This document shows, in pieces, positions 6,138 to 14,356 of a stretch of 20,418 nucleotides of DNA (the first letter of the stretch is position 1; every line of letters begins with the position of its first letter). The position numbers were made by a program, and so were the translations under genes. The stretch is from JAHQVI01 sp964407075 (GTDB lineage Bacteria; Pseudomonadota; Alphaproteobacteria; Rhizobiales; Rhodomicrobiaceae). Location: NCBI GenBank assembly GCA_964407075.1, contig CAYOUE010000039.1, positions 1 through 20,418 of the forward strand, written 5' to 3'. The notes under the pieces were generated by a model. It worked only from the letters and a program-made list of their open reading frames with translations, ran no database searches and was not told the DNA's origin.

Positions 6138-8513
6138 ATGAACGAAAATCGCAGCCACGAGAATATGGCCCGGGACCGATCCTGTTGCGGCAGCCGCCAT
6201 GACGGAGCAGCCGAGCGCGACTCCGGCGCCGCCATCGACCCGGTATGCGGCATGAGCGTGACGCCGGGCGCGGGTAAGCCGGCGCTGACCTACCGGGGCG
6301 AGGCCTATCATTTCTGCTCCGTCAAATGCCACGACCGTTTCGAGGCCGATCCCTATTTCTACCTGTCCGGCGCAAGTCAACGCTTGAAAAAATCCGTGCC
6401 GTCGGGGACGCTCTACACCTGCCCCATGCATCCCGAAATCGTGCAGGAAGGCGCGGGCGCCTGCCCGATCTGCGGCATGGCGCTGGAGCCGATGAGCGGC
6501 GTTTCGGACGAGCCGAACCATGAGCTGATCGACTTCACCCGGCGCATGTGGATCAGCGCCGTGGCGGCAGTTCCCCTCATAATCCTGACAATGGGCGGAA
6601 TGGCGGGACTTCCGGTGCGCGAATGGACCGGCCATCAGAACGCCGCCTATCTCGAATTCCTCCTCGCGACGCCGGTCGTCCTCTGGGCTGCGCTCCCGTT
6701 TTTCGTGCGCGGATGGCATTCGATCCGCACGCTGAACCCGAACATGTGGACGCTGATCTCCCTCGGTGTCGGCGCGGCCTATCTCTACAGCATCGTCGCC
6801 GCCTTCCTGCCCGGGATTCTGCCCGCGGCCTATACGGCGGACGGACATGCCGCGACCTATTTCGAGGCGGCCGTGGTCATTGTCGCGCTGGTCTTCGTCG
6901 GACAAGTGCTGGAGCTGCGCGCCCGCGAGCGCACGGGCGACGCGATCCGGGCGCTGCTCGACCTTGCCCCGAAAACCGCGCGCCGCATTCTGCCTGACGG
7001 CTCCGAATATGATGCGCCGCTGGAGAACATTCTGGAAGGCGACCGGCTGCGCGTGCGCCCCGGCGACAGCATTCCCGTGGACGCCGTGGTGATCGAGGGG
7101 CAATCCAGCGTCGATGAAAGCATGTTGACGGGCGAGCCGCTACCGGTCGAAAAATCGAAAGGCGACCGCGTCACGGGCGGTACGATCAACAGGAACGGCA
7201 GCCTCGTCATCGAAGCCGGCAAGGTCGGGTCCGACACCGTCCTTTCGCAGATCGTCGAAATGGTCACGAACGCCAAGCGCTCGCGCGCGCCGATCCAGGG
7301 CATGGCGGACCGGGTCGCGGCAGTCTTCGTGCCGGCTGTCGTGACAGTCGCAGTCCTCGCGTTCATCGCATGGCTTGCATGGGGACCTGACCCCGCTCTG
7401 GTCTACGCCATCGCAGCCGCCGTTTCAGTACTCATCATCGCCTGCCCCTGTGCGCTCGGCCTGGCCACGCCCATCTCGATCACGACTGCCGCCGGGCGCG
7501 GTGCGCAGGCCGGCGTGCTCATCAAGAACGCCGAGGCGCTCGAACGCATGGCGAGTGTCGATACGCTGGTCGTCGACAAGACCGGCACCCTGACCGAAGG
7601 CAAACCGAAGCTGACTGACGTGATCGCGCTCGGCGGCATGGCCGAGGACGACGTGCTCTCGCTGGCCGCCTCGCTCGAAAGGGGCTCCGAACATCCGCTT
7701 GCCGAAGCCATCGTCGCAGGCGCGCAGATGCGGGGCGTCGCCATCGCTTCAGCGGAAGGTTTCGAAGCCGTGACCGGAAAGGGCGTTCGCGGAACGGTCG
7801 GAGGGCGCGCCGCAGCGCTCGGCAACGCTGCAATGATGAGGGAAGCGGGGATTTCAGTAGCCGATGCGGAAGATCAGGCCGACGCGCTCCGCACGGACGG
7901 CAAGACAGCCATGTTCGTTGCCGTGGACGGCGAAATCGCCGGAATCGTCGCCGTCGCCGACCCGATCAGGGAAACGACCGCGACCGCTATCCAAGCGCTG
8001 CACGAAGCGGGGCTGAGGATCATCATGGCCACCGGCGACAACGAACGCACCGCAAGAGCCGTCGCATTGCAGCTCGGCATCGACGAAGTCCGCGCGGGCG
8101 TCCTTCCGGAAGACAAAAGGAAGCTGGTCGATGAGCTTCACGCGCAGGGCCGGAAAGTCGCAATGGCGGGGGACGGCGTCAACGACGCCCCCGCTCTTGC
8201 CGCAGCCGACGTCGGGCTGGCGATGGGCTCCGGCGCCGACGTCGCCCTCGAAAGCGCGGGAATTACGCTGCTTAAAGGAGATCTGACCGGCATCGCCAGA
8301 GCACGAAAGCTTGCCGAGGCCACGATGCGGAATATTCGGCAGAATCTGTTTTTCGCCTTCGTTTACAACGCCGCGGGCGTACCTGTCGCGGCGGGCATAC
8401 TCTATCCGCTTACAGGAACTCTGCTGTCTCCGATGATTGCAGCCGCTGCAATGAGCCTCTCATCGGTATCCGTCATCGGCAACGCGCTGAGGCTTCGCAG
8501 GATCGAGCTTTAG
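6138..8513 (+). CDS. copA: CopA, Cu(I)-exporting P1B-1-type ATPase
   Basis: This 791-residue ATPase pumps Cu(I) out of the cytoplasm. The N-terminus has a YHS domain (about 33-77; DPVCGM, HFCSVKC) and a heavy-metal-binding domain (93-118; YTCPMHPE and CPICGMALEP), with no HMA (GMTCxxC) domain. Core motifs are TGEPLP in the actuator domain, C436-P-C438 in the transport helix, the phosphorylated D480 in DKTGT, SEHPLAEA, and G678-DGVND. FVYNAAGVPVAAG and the final MSLSSVSV give the Asn-Tyr/Met-Ser-Ser set of Cu(I) pumps. The frame is open further upstream, but ATG 6138 has GGAGG nine bases before it and lies after the CueR promoter, so it is the start. cueR follows 86 bp downstream. Confidence 0.95.
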   Translation: MNENRSHENMARDRSCCGSRHDGAAERDSGAAIDPVCGMSVTPGAGKPALTYRGEAYHFCSVKCHDRFEADPYFYLSGASQRLKKSVPSGTLYTCPMHPEIVQEGAGACPICGMALEPMSGVSDEPNHELIDFTRRMWISAVAAVPLIILTMGGMAGLPVREWTGHQNAAYLEFLLATPVVLWAALPFFVRGWHSIRTLNPNMWTLISLGVGAAYLYSIVAAFLPGILPAAYTADGHAATYFEAAVVIVALVFVGQVLELRARERTGDAIRALLDLAPKTARRILPDGSEYDAPLENILEGDRLRVRPGDSIPVDAVVIEGQSSVDESMLTGEPLPVEKSKGDRVTGGTINRNGSLVIEAGKVGSDTVLSQIVEMVTNAKRSRAPIQGMADRVAAVFVPAVVTVAVLAFIAWLAWGPDPALVYAIAAAVSVLIIACPCALGLATPISITTAAGRGAQAGVLIKNAEALERMASVDTLVVDKTGTLTEGKPKLTDVIALGGMAEDDVLSLAASLERGSEHPLAEAIVAGAQMRGVAIASAEGFEAVTGKGVRGTVGGRAAALGNAAMMREAGISVADAEDQADALRTDGKTAMFVAVDGEIAGIVAVADPIRETTATAIQALHEAGLRIIMATGDNERTARAVALQLGIDEVRAGVLPEDKRKLVDELHAQGRKVAMAGDGVNDAPALAAADVGLAMGSGADVALESAGITLLKGDLTGIARARKLAEATMRNIRQNLFFAFVYNAAGVPVAAGILYPLTGTLLSPMIAAAAMSLSSVSVIGNALRLRRIEL

Positions 8514-8519
8514 CGCATC

Positions 8520-8549
8520 TTGACGTTCCCGGCTTCGGCGGCCTTTATG
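8520..8549 (+). promoter_or_regulatory. Possible weak promoter for cueR
   Basis: TTGACG (8520-8525) and TTTATG (8544-8549) are 18 bp apart just after the copA stop, 50 bp before the cueR start. They resemble sigma-70 elements but the -10 is poor. cueR may simply be read through from copA. Confidence 0.25.
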
Positions 8550-8599
8550 ACTGTCGTCGGGCCTGCCCCGGCCCGGTTCAAGGGTAAAAGGACAACGCC

Positions 8600-9001
8600 A
8601 TGAATATCGGCGCCGCTGCGGAAAAGGCTCACCTTCCAGCCAAGACCATACGCTATTACGAAGATATCGACCTGATACGCCCGGCCCGCTCCGAAAACGG
8701 CTATCGCGATTATTCCGAGCAGGACGTACACCGTCTGCGGTTCCTGCAGCGCGCCCGCAGCCTCGGCTTCACCATCGAGGAATGCCGCCTGCTGCTCTCG
8801 CTTTACGATGATGAACGCCGCGCAAGCGCCGATGTCAAAGCGATCGCCACAGCCAGGATCCGCGAAATCGACCGCAAGATCGCCGAGTTGCGCTCGCTCA
8901 AGGCGACTTTGGAGAACCTGGCCGAGCATTGTCACGGCGACCACCGGCCCGAATGCCCGATCATAGACGATCTTGCCGGAGGGGTAACCGGCAGATCCTG
9001 A
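8600..9001 (+). CDS. cueR: CueR/HmrR, copper-responsive MerR-family activator
   Basis: The protein is a 133-residue MerR-type regulator. The N-terminal winged helix-turn-helix begins MNIGAAAEKAHLPAKTIRYY and continues through NGYRDYSEQDVHRLRFL. A dimerisation helix follows (about 75-107). The metal loop has C111 and C119 separated by seven residues (CHGDHRPEC) and then PI, the Cys-x7-Cys pair that CueR uses to bind Cu(I). AAAGGA lies just upstream of the ATG. It should bind the dyad at 6084-6100 and activate copA. Placed downstream of its target gene, it may be co-transcribed and so positively autoregulated. Ag or Au response is also possible, as for other CueR proteins. Confidence 0.93.
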   Translation: MNIGAAAEKAHLPAKTIRYYEDIDLIRPARSENGYRDYSEQDVHRLRFLQRARSLGFTIEECRLLLSLYDDERRASADVKAIATARIREIDRKIAELRSLKATLENLAEHCHGDHRPECPIIDDLAGGVTGRS

Positions 9002-9126
9002 GACTCCGCACGCCTCAATCCTCATAGCGTGTCCCGATATATGCCTTTGTCAAAACAACCACCGAATATTAACGTCAGCGATTACAGGCTTTAACTTCCG
9101 GATAACATCAATAGAGGCAACGCCCA

Positions 9127-10305
9127 ATGGCCCGTTTGACCCCCCTTGCCTATCTCGACCGCGCGCTCAAGACCGTAACCGATCTCGGGATCGAAACCAG
9201 ACCCGTCGACGACGATCCGATGACTGGCCTTCTGGAGCAGATAGCCATTCTCGACCATGACAAGGTCGCCATCATCGGCCGGACGCTGGCGGAAGCCTCG
9301 ACATTCCACGAGATCGTGCGCAACGAGGTCGCGGCGATGGAGATCGGCGACCGCTATAACAAGATCGTCAACGCTTTCAACTCGATCAGGAAAGACGCCA
9401 AGAGCCTCGTCGATCAGCTCGAAGACGGCCGCATCAGTCCCTGGGAACGGGCGAACAACGTCTGGATGAAGGTTGTTCGCGGCGACGTCGCCGACCGTTT
9501 CGACGCCATCCGCGACACCTATATCGAAGTCGCGAAGGAGACCAAGAACCAGATCCGGCGCGAACAGAAGATCCTCGGCGCATACCGCGATTATCGCGGC
9601 GCATACAAACAGGCGCAGGTTCTTGCGATGGAGCTTCTGGAAGTGGCGGAAGCGAAGCTGGAGGAAAGGAAGGCGGCTCTGGGCAAGGCGTCCGAGACTG
9701 TCGCCGCCTATCAGGGAAAATCGCCCGCCGAACGCGCCAAGCTGGAAATGGAGCGCGACGAGAAGCTTCGCGACATGCTCAACGAGGACAAACGCTATCA
9801 GATCGCCAAGGATCTGGCCGACAATCTGACGATCGGCTACAACACATCCGAAGTCATCATGTCGCGGCTCATGCAGACCACGAGCGCGAAAGAGCGCGTC
9901 TACGCGCAGGCGGTCAGTTTCTTCTCAACGAATGAAGCTGTGCTGACGGCGCTGAAGGCGTCCTTCACCGGCATGTTCGGCCTGCACGAATCGACAAAAA
10001 CGCTTGAAGCGATGAAGAAAGGCGTCTCCGACAGCCTGGAGACGCTGGGCGAGGTCGGTGACGCAGTGACCGAAGAAGCCCTGCGCGCCGGCTATGGCCC
10101 GACCGTGCGCGCCGACGCCGTCAAGACGCTGGTCGAGTCGGTGACAAACTTTCAGAAGCGGTCCCGCGAGATCATCGAGGAGATGCGCGTTCTGGCGACG
10201 AAGAATTCGGAGGAAATCCGCGAGGCGGTGGAAGGCGGAAAGCGGCGCATGGCGCGCATCGCCGCCGAGATCAAGGCGCTGCCGCCTCTGCCTGAAGCCG
10301 CGTAG
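9127..10305 (+). CDS. TelA-like helical cytoplasmic protein, function unknown
   Basis: The 392-residue product has no signal peptide and no membrane segment. It is rich in charged, helix-forming residues almost throughout. Recognisable stretches include DRYNKIVNAFNSIRKDAKSL, ERANNVWMKVVRGDVADRF, RYQIAKDLADNLTIGYNTSE and TNEAVLTALKASFTGMFGLH. The arrangement (helical bundle, late NTSE/MQTT segment, repeated KTL-E-NFQ) reminds me of the TelA/toxic-anion-resistance family, but I could not confirm homology. Similar proteins in Hyphomicrobiales carry uninformative names such as cell surface protein. GAGG lies nine bases before ATG 9127. It heads a three-gene operon and is followed six bp later by a membrane protein, suggesting a shared complex at the inner membrane. 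Confidence 0.8.
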   Translation: MARLTPLAYLDRALKTVTDLGIETRPVDDDPMTGLLEQIAILDHDKVAIIGRTLAEASTFHEIVRNEVAAMEIGDRYNKIVNAFNSIRKDAKSLVDQLEDGRISPWERANNVWMKVVRGDVADRFDAIRDTYIEVAKETKNQIRREQKILGAYRDYRGAYKQAQVLAMELLEVAEAKLEERKAALGKASETVAAYQGKSPAERAKLEMERDEKLRDMLNEDKRYQIAKDLADNLTIGYNTSEVIMSRLMQTTSAKERVYAQAVSFFSTNEAVLTALKASFTGMFGLHESTKTLEAMKKGVSDSLETLGEVGDAVTEEALRAGYGPTVRADAVKTLVESVTNFQKRSREIIEEMRVLATKNSEEIREAVEGGKRRMARIAAEIKALPPLPEAA

Positions 10306-10311
10306 CGCCGG

Positions 10312-11253
10312 ATGACCGGGACCGCCGCCGAAAACGTCAAGCCGCCGCTCGACGACGTCATGCTTTCCATGGACGTGGTGGATACGCTGCGCCAGGACGC
10401 GCGCATCGTCGAGCGCGAGCTGAACGACGAGACGCGGCGCGCGCAACTCATCGAAAGGCTGCGCGAAATCTATCGCGGCCAGGGCATCGAGGTTCCCGAT
10501 CATATCCTGGAAGAGGGCGTGCGCGCGCTGGAGCAACGCCGCTTCGTCTACGAGCCGCCGAAATCGAGCTTCATGGTGCGGCTCGCCCGCCTTTATGTGA
10601 CGCGCTGGCAATGGGGCCGCTGGACCGGAGGCGCGTTTGCGGCGCTGTTGCTTGTGTGGATGGGCTATCAGGCGTTTTACATCTGGCCGCGCGCTCAGGA
10701 CGCGGAGCGGCTCCGGATCGAACTGACCGAGACGCTCCCCGCAGATCTGGAGACGCTCTACGAAACGGTCGACGCTGAAACCGACAATACACAAGCCCTT
10801 CAACGTGCGGCGCAGTTGCGCGACGCCGGTCTCGCTGCGGCGAGAGCCGGACAACGGCAGGCCGCGCAGGAGGCCCGCACCGAACTGAGCGCGCTGCTCG
10901 ACGAATTGCGACTCGCCTACGCGATCACCATCGTCTCGCGCTCCGGCGAGATGAGCGGGCTGTGGCGCATTCCGCGCGTCAATCCGGACAGCCGGAACTA
11001 CTATCTTGTCGTCGAAGCCCTCGACAGTTCCGGACAGGCCATAGAGCGTCAGATCGTCAACGAGGAGACAGGCCGGCGCGAAACCGTCAGCAAATGGGCG
11101 GTCCGCGTCTCCAAGCCGGCTTTCGACAGGGTGCAGGCCGACAAGCTGGATGACGGCATCATCCAGAACGCGGTGATCGGCGAGAAAAGGCGGGGCGAAC
11201 TCGACGTCCGCTGGCGCATCGACACCGAAGGCGGGGCGCTGACGCAATGGTAA
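10312..11253 (+). CDS. Single-pass membrane protein, DUF6384-like, function unknown
   Basis: This 313-residue protein has an N-terminal cytoplasmic-looking part (about 1-100; DVVDTLRQDARIVERELNDE, LREIYRGQGIEVPDHILEEG), one strong membrane segment (about 104-124; WTGGAFAALLLVWMGYQAFY), and a C-terminal domain of about 190 residues with a helical first part and a likely beta-rich end (IVSRSGEMSGLWRIPRVNPD). I recall the N-terminal pattern from proteins annotated DUF6384, but cannot check this. No enzyme motif is visible. It starts six bp after the TelA-like gene, and its stop overlaps the next start in ATGGTAA, implying translational coupling. Confidence 0.8.
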   Translation: MTGTAAENVKPPLDDVMLSMDVVDTLRQDARIVERELNDETRRAQLIERLREIYRGQGIEVPDHILEEGVRALEQRRFVYEPPKSSFMVRLARLYVTRWQWGRWTGGAFAALLLVWMGYQAFYIWPRAQDAERLRIELTETLPADLETLYETVDAETDNTQALQRAAQLRDAGLAAARAGQRQAAQEARTELSALLDELRLAYAITIVSRSGEMSGLWRIPRVNPDSRNYYLVVEALDSSGQAIERQIVNEETGRRETVSKWAVRVSKPAFDRVQADKLDDGIIQNAVIGEKRRGELDVRWRIDTEGGALTQW

Positions 11254-12650
11254 CGGCTCCAGCCAGCGGACGCGAAACGCTTGACTCGATAGAGCGCGCC
11301 CTGAAACAGGTCAGCGACAAGGTGGACCGCCTGAACGGCGAACTCGCCAAGGCGAACCAGAACAAGGCCGAGCTTGTCGCCCGGCGTCTGGAAGCGTTCC
11401 GTGATCTGGCCGTATTCCGAACGAGACTGGCGCTGCTCGACGGAGTCATCGACGAAGCCGACCAGCTTTCGGCGCAGGTGCGCATGATTCTGGAGGCGCG
11501 GCAGAAAACGCTGAATGCGCTCAAGCGTCGAGAAAATGCGGCTGAGAAGGCGCGCGCCCAGCTACTCGAACGCCAGGCCGCGCTCCACACCGAGATCGAA
11601 CGGCTGGAGAAGGAACTGGACAGGATCGGAGGCGAGGCGAAAAGCCAGCTTGCCTCCGATCCCGATTACGCCAGTCGCGCCACGCGCTACGCCGAGATCG
11701 AAGGCATGGCCGCAAAAGCCAAGGAGAAAGCGGAGAAATCCCGCGCCGAGGAAACCGAAAAGGGCGCGCCCTACCGGAACGATCCGCTGTTCATGTACCT
11801 GTGGGAGCGTGGATACGGCACGTCCCGCTACGACCGGACAGGCGTCATCCGCGCGCTCGACGGCTGGGTGGCCCGGCTGATCGGTTATCAGGACGCGCGC
11901 TCGAACTTCGCGGTGCTGACGCAGATCCCCGAACGGCTGGAAGCGCACGCTGCGCGGCTCCGGGAGCTTCTGGCGGACGAGCGCGAGGCGCTCGACAGGC
12001 TCGAAGCCTCCAGGATCGAGGAACTGGCCGGCGCCGATTTGCTCGACGGCCTGCAGAAAGCCCAGACGGCGCGCGAGACTCAGTCCGCCGAGCTTGAAAG
12101 GCTGAATGCGGAGTTGCACGAAACCGGCAATCAGCTCCGGACCTACGCCGAAGGACTCGATCCGTCCTTCGAGGAAGCGGTTGCCAAGGCGGCGCGGTTT
12201 CTGGAAGGCCGCAACCTTGCCGATCTGCGCGCCGAGGCGCGGCTTACGCAGGACCCCGGCGACGACCAGATCGTCACGCTGATCGGAAGGCTGGCCGGCG
12301 AACTCCGCGATCTCGAAGACCTCGCAGGGACGAAGCGGCGGGAGCTCGAAGCCGCATTCAAACGCAAGGAAGAGCTCTTGCGGATCGCAGCCGATTTCCG
12401 GCGAGCGAAATATGACAGCCCGGGCTCCGTTTTCGAACCGGGCGGCAATGGCGAGATGCTGCTGAAGATGCTGCTGGAAGGCGCGATCACCGCCGCCGAA
12501 TACTGGCTGCGCACGCAGAGCCGCCAGCGCTGGCGCAGCCGTCCCGCGGACAGCTACCGCCGCAGTGACAATGCGGGCTTTGGCGGCGGGTCGAAACGGC
12601 GCTCGCGGTCACGAAACGGCCCCGATTTCCGAACTGGTGGCGGCTTCTGA
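11247..12650 (+). CDS. Long coiled-coil protein with a basic glycine-rich tail, function unknown
   Basis: The protein has 467 residues, no signal peptide and no membrane segment. Heptad-like, Lys/Glu/Arg/Ala-rich helices cover about 10-170 and 225-385, consistent with two coiled-coil arms. Between them lies a less charged, aromatic block, YRNDPLFMYLWERGY through TGVIRALDGWVARLIGY (about 176-215). After a short hydrophobic patch (LLKMLLEGAITAAEYWL) comes an Arg/Ser/Gly tail from 422 ending DFRTGGGF. The ATG at 11247 overlaps the previous stop by seven bases. I recognise no named function. It could be a scaffold for the membrane protein encoded upstream, or bind nucleic acid or envelope polymers through the basic tail. 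Both are guesses. Confidence 0.8.
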   Translation: MVTAPASGRETLDSIERALKQVSDKVDRLNGELAKANQNKAELVARRLEAFRDLAVFRTRLALLDGVIDEADQLSAQVRMILEARQKTLNALKRRENAAEKARAQLLERQAALHTEIERLEKELDRIGGEAKSQLASDPDYASRATRYAEIEGMAAKAKEKAEKSRAEETEKGAPYRNDPLFMYLWERGYGTSRYDRTGVIRALDGWVARLIGYQDARSNFAVLTQIPERLEAHAARLRELLADEREALDRLEASRIEELAGADLLDGLQKAQTARETQSAELERLNAELHETGNQLRTYAEGLDPSFEEAVAKAARFLEGRNLADLRAEARLTQDPGDDQIVTLIGRLAGELRDLEDLAGTKRRELEAAFKRKEELLRIAADFRRAKYDSPGSVFEPGGNGEMLLKMLLEGAITAAEYWLRTQSRQRWRSRPADSYRRSDNAGFGGGSKRRSRSRNGPDFRTGGGF

Positions 12651-12733
12651 ACTTGCTCGCATGTACCACGCCTGTGTCCTGCGGACGCGAGATCGCCCAT
12701 GATTCGGGATGCTCCGAAAGATCTGGCTTGCGA

Positions 12734-12782
12734 TCTGCTGAGCGGGATGCTCATCAAGCCTTTGACGCAGCAGAAATTTTTT
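12734..12782 (+). terminator. Candidate terminator of the coiled-coil operon
   Basis: TCTGCTG (12734-12740) pairs with CAGCAGA (12768-12774) and encloses a smaller hairpin TGAGC/GCTCA (12739-12753, sharing two bases with the outer arm). Six T's follow at 12777-12782. The outer stem is only 7 bp with a long interior, so this is a modest candidate. Its place 80-130 bases after the operon is reasonable. Confidence 0.35.
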
Positions 12783-12785
12783 CCC

Positions 12786-12814
12786 TTGCCAATCAATACG
12801 TCACTTCATTTAGA
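12786..12814 (+). promoter_or_regulatory. Possible promoter of the imelysin operon
   Basis: TTGCCA (12786-12791) and TTTAGA (12809-12814) are 17 bp apart. The -10-like element coincides with the left arm of the TTTAGAA/TTCTAAA inverted repeat, so a protein bound there would block it. TTGACT (12878-12883) is another possible -35, but has no good -10. The choice is uncertain. Confidence 0.3.
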
Positions 12815-12831
12815 AGTAAAATAATTCTAAA
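12809..12831. promoter_or_regulatory. Inverted repeat TTTAGAA-N9-TTCTAAA, candidate iron-responsive operator
   Basis: The arms TTTAGAA (12809-12815) and TTCTAAA (12825-12831) are perfect complements. They match the half-sites I recall for the Irr iron control element of Hyphomicrobiales, but that element has about 3 bases between arms and this has 9. A 3-base-spaced version using 12815-12831 has a poor left arm. Iron regulation would fit the downstream imelysin genes. The regulator is inferred. Confidence 0.45.
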
Positions 12832-12847
12832 TACATGATTGTATTTA
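12828..12847. repeat. Perfect 8-bp palindrome TAAATACA/TGTATTTA with TGAT loop
   Basis: TAAATACA (12828-12835) and TGTATTTA (12840-12847) are exact reverse complements around TGAT. The left arm shares four bases with the preceding inverted repeat. TTGTATTTAA occurs at 12839-12848 and again at 12857-12866, so the right half is also repeated directly 18 bp on. It may be a second operator in the same control region. Confidence 0.6.
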
Positions 12848-13025
12848 AAAAATTTCTTGTATTTAACTTGTAATTACTTGACTCCAGAAGTCGGTTATCG
12901 CCATTTTGAGCAAATGTTCAACCCGAACCAGCGGATCGGCCCGCTGCCGTCCCTGGCCCGCGTCATCGACTGGCCAACCGCGGAAAAATTAACCGGGCGC
13001 AATGGAAAGCAGGAGGAGTTTTTTG

Positions 13026-14309
13026 ATGTTTGAACAGAAACCGGCTAGCAGGGCGCTCGCCGCATTCGGCTTTGCAGTAATGATTTATGCCCCCCATGCG
13101 CTCGCGGCGCCGGACAAATCCGCAATATTGAACAATTATGCGGATATTGCGCTCGCCGGATATGAGGACTCGCTGGTTACGGCGAAGGCGTTGCAGGAAA
13201 AAGTTGAAGCGCTTGTTTCGGAACCTTCCGAGGCAACGCTCACGGCTGCGAAAGAGGCCTGGCTGGCCGCGCGTGAGCCATACCAGCAGACCGAAGTCTA
13301 CCGCTTCGGCAATCCTGTCGTCGACGAATGGGAAGGCAAAGTTAACGCCTGGCCTCTCGACGAAGGGTTGATCGACTATGTAGATGCGAGCTACGGCGAA
13401 GCCTCGGAGGCGAACGATCTCTATATTGCGAATGTCATCGCAAATGAAATGCTTACAGTGGCGGGCAAGCAGGTCGACGCCTCGCAGATCACCAAGGCCC
13501 TGATTTCCGAAACCTTGCATGAAGCCGGCCAGATCGAGGCAAATGTGGCTACAGGTTATCATGTGATCGAGTTTCTGCTCTGGGGACAGGATCTGAATGG
13601 AACCGATCCCGGCAGCGGCGCGCGCCCGGCGACCGATTTCGACATTGCAAACTGCACGGGGGGCAATTGCGAGCGGCGCGCAGAATATCTTCGCGTCGCA
13701 ACTGAGCTTCTGGTCGACGATCTGACGTGGATAGTCGGCCAGTGGAAACCGGACGGTCGGGCGCGGACCGATCTGCTCGCCAGTGAAGATGCCGGCCTCG
13801 CCGCGATATTCACCGGCATGGGTTCGCTCTCATATGGCGAACTCGCGGGCGAGCGTATGAAGCTGGGTCTTCTTCTCCACGATCCGGAAGAAGAGCATGA
13901 CTGCTTTTCTGACAACACTCACAATTCGCATTACTACAATGCGGTAGGAATACGAAACGTCTACCTCGGCTCCTATAAACGGATCGACGGGTCTACGGTT
14001 TCCGGCCCCAGCCCATCCGATCTCGTCAAGGATGGTTCGCCGGAGACGGACGCTGCGCTGCGTGAGCGTCTCGACGCGACGATCGCCGCTTTCACCGCGC
14101 TGAAAGAACGTGCCGAAACGATAGAAGCCTACGATCAGATGATCGGCGAGGGGAATCCGGAAGGCAACGGCGTGATCGATGCGGCGATCGGCAGCCTGCT
14201 TGATCAGACCAAGGCGATCGAGCGCGCCGTCACCGCGCTCAATCTGGAAGCGATCCAGTTCGAAGGATCGGACAGTCTTGACAATCCGGGTGCGGTCTTT
14301 GCGCAGTGA
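13026..14309 (+). CDS. Imelysin-family periplasmic protein (first copy)
   Basis: From ATG 13026 the product has 427 residues, with a signal peptide ending APHALA before APDKS. The frame is open to ATG 13002, but AGGAGGAG (13011-13018) lies seven bases before ATG 13026, and the signal peptide fits that start. The imelysin signature GxHxxE is present as G177-YHVI-E182, followed by FLLWGQDL. Imelysin proteins (peptidase M75/IcmP and IrpA relatives) are two-domain helical periplasmic or outer-membrane proteins linked to iron acquisition; a peptidase role is disputed. The second half (DCFSDNTHNSHYYNAVGIRN onward) matches the usual C-terminal layout. It leads a cluster with a di-heme protein, a second imelysin and a DUF1513 protein. 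Confidence 0.92.
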   Translation: MFEQKPASRALAAFGFAVMIYAPHALAAPDKSAILNNYADIALAGYEDSLVTAKALQEKVEALVSEPSEATLTAAKEAWLAAREPYQQTEVYRFGNPVVDEWEGKVNAWPLDEGLIDYVDASYGEASEANDLYIANVIANEMLTVAGKQVDASQITKALISETLHEAGQIEANVATGYHVIEFLLWGQDLNGTDPGSGARPATDFDIANCTGGNCERRAEYLRVATELLVDDLTWIVGQWKPDGRARTDLLASEDAGLAAIFTGMGSLSYGELAGERMKLGLLLHDPEEEHDCFSDNTHNSHYYNAVGIRNVYLGSYKRIDGSTVSGPSPSDLVKDGSPETDAALRERLDATIAAFTALKERAETIEAYDQMIGEGNPEGNGVIDAAIGSLLDQTKAIERAVTALNLEAIQFEGSDSLDNPGAVFAQ

Positions 14310-14356
14310 TGCGGCGGAGCGAAGTGCTGCTCGCATCATACGCGCCGGCGACGCCA

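Larger units (their letters stand above)
12651..13025. other. 375-bp intergenic region before the imelysin operon
   Basis: The first 120 bases have normal base composition and no convincing gene. They include a candidate terminator (12734-12782). From about 12775 to 12880 the sequence turns AT-rich, unlike the rest of the window, and holds the overlapping palindromes described separately. The last 130 bases return to high GC and form the leader of the first imelysin gene, ending in the ribosome site AGGAGGAG (13011-13018). Confidence 0.7.

Noticed and set aside
9925..11247. A 440-codon minus-strand open frame across the TelA-like and DUF6384-like genes
   Set aside because: Its Arg/His/Asp-rich composition is typical of an antisense shadow, and both plus-strand genes have better protein character and spacing.
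12653..12838. A 61-codon ORF in the intergenic region before the imelysin cluster
   Set aside because: It has no ribosome site, no domain, and runs through the candidate terminator and the AT-rich operator region.
13002..13025. Start of the first imelysin at ATG 13002
   Set aside because: The ribosome site AGGAGGAG lies inside this extension and the signal peptide fits ATG 13026.
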